Virus record (IMG/VR): IMGVR_UViG_3300043775_000700
Location: 1-20,648 of that record
Length of the DNA stretch: 20,648 nt
From: a virus
Strand: one strand, 5' to 3'
Position numbers and translations under genes: made by a program. Of this stretch, positions 20,323-20,648 are shown piece by piece. Position 1 is the stretch's first letter. Each line of letters starts with the position of its first letter. The notes beneath the pieces were generated by a model. The model was not told the DNA's origin. It made no database searches and saw only the letters and a program-made list of their open reading frames with translations.

Positions 20323-20648
20323 TAGAACAGTTTTTCTTCGAGAAGCAATAACTTGAACTTATCCTTTCCATCTACATCCTCAAGCATATTGAGCTTGTCG
20401 CTGTATTCCGCAACAGACTTGGTTTGAAGCTGGCGGAACTGCTGCAAGAAATCAAACGTGCAAAGGTCCACATTGAACATCTTCTTTGACGTTTCCTCGT
20501 ATGCCTCGTACAAATCATATTCAATCTTGTACGCCTCTTCTAGCACCTCAAGAAGTCCAGAGAACTCCACCTGCGGTTTGGGTACGGTAGGAAGTGGAAC
20601 AGTGATGTTCCAGTCAACCAAGTACTTTTCAATCTTGGCTGCGTGTTC
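20322..20648 (-). CDS. Ferritin-like protein, C-terminal part (5' end outside window)
   Basis: The frame is open to the edge of the window, so the TTG at 20621 is not the start. The visible 108 residues read EHAAKIEKYLVDWN, then VPLPTVPKPQVEFSG, then helices ending in a CTFDFLQQFRQLQTKSVAEYSDKL segment. This is the ferritin pattern: the ExxHA metal helix end, a loop 'LPxIPxPxxxF', helix C with acidic residues, and a D-x-x-T-x-x-FL...Q helix D. Ferritins oxidise and store iron in a 24-mer shell; the ferroxidase residues lie mostly outside the window. It sits directly upstream of the polyvalent virion gene with a one-base stop/start overlap, so it is made with structural proteins. A structural four-helix protein that merely resembles ferritin is the main alternative. 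Confidence 0.7.
   Translation of the reverse strand, partial: EHAAKIEKYLVDWNITVPLPTVPKPQVEFSGLLEVLEEAYKIEYDLYEAYEETSKKMFNVDLCTFDFLQQFRQLQTKSVAEYSDKLNMLEDVDGKDKFKLLLLEEKLF

Overview
The window looks like a piece of a tailed-phage (Caudoviricetes) genome, or a prophage of one, whose host is a member of the Bacteroidota (Bacteroidetes). The phage assignment rests on NinB-like and NinG-like recombination proteins, a phage-type PD-(D/E)XK nuclease, a MazG-like pyrophosphohydrolase, a signal-peptide endolysin next to a membrane protein, very long repeat-rich tail proteins and a large polyvalent virion protein. The host assignment rests on repeated copies of the Bacteroidetes promoter (a TTTG-type -33 box, 19-20 nt, then TAnnTTTG) and on A-rich rather than Shine-Dalgarno leaders in front of most genes. 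No integrase, tRNA, CRISPR array or insertion sequence was seen.

Layout. Positions 1-5264, + strand: a tightly packed early/recombination operon. It holds a 5'-truncated PD-(D/E)XK nuclease, several small phage proteins joined by ATGA stop/start overlaps, and a NinB-like protein. A roughly 380-nt gap follows, with a terminator, a nested inverted repeat and a promoter abutting the next start codon. Then come a MazG-like enzyme, four small phage proteins, NinG, a 16-codon micro-ORF, and two overlapping membrane/coiled-coil genes that may be spanins. A bidirectional terminator at about 5294-5322 closes this operon against the convergent late operon.

Positions 16849-5340, - strand: the tail/lysis operon. 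Reading 5' to 3' it holds an unknown 215-aa protein, a 1678-aa repeat-built tail protein, a 78-aa protein, a 672-aa and a 205-aa beta-structured fibre protein that share domains, a three-TM holin candidate, a CHAP-like endolysin, and a subtilisin-family protease with two CARDB-like domains. Positions 20648-17128, - strand: a ferritin-like protein (the gene runs off the window), a 986-aa polyvalent virion protein, and a 71-aa membrane protein.

The most unusual part is the gene-free segment 16850-17127. It carries a mirror-symmetric divergent promoter: CAAATATA-N19-CAAA-N5-TTTG-N19-TATATTTG. On each side a stem-loop with a U-tract lies about 70 nt downstream of the predicted start, so the segment could make two short divergent RNAs, or one small RNA and one attenuated leader for the tail operon. 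Three other -7 boxes sit 4-8 nt before a start codon, which predicts leaderless or nearly leaderless mRNAs.
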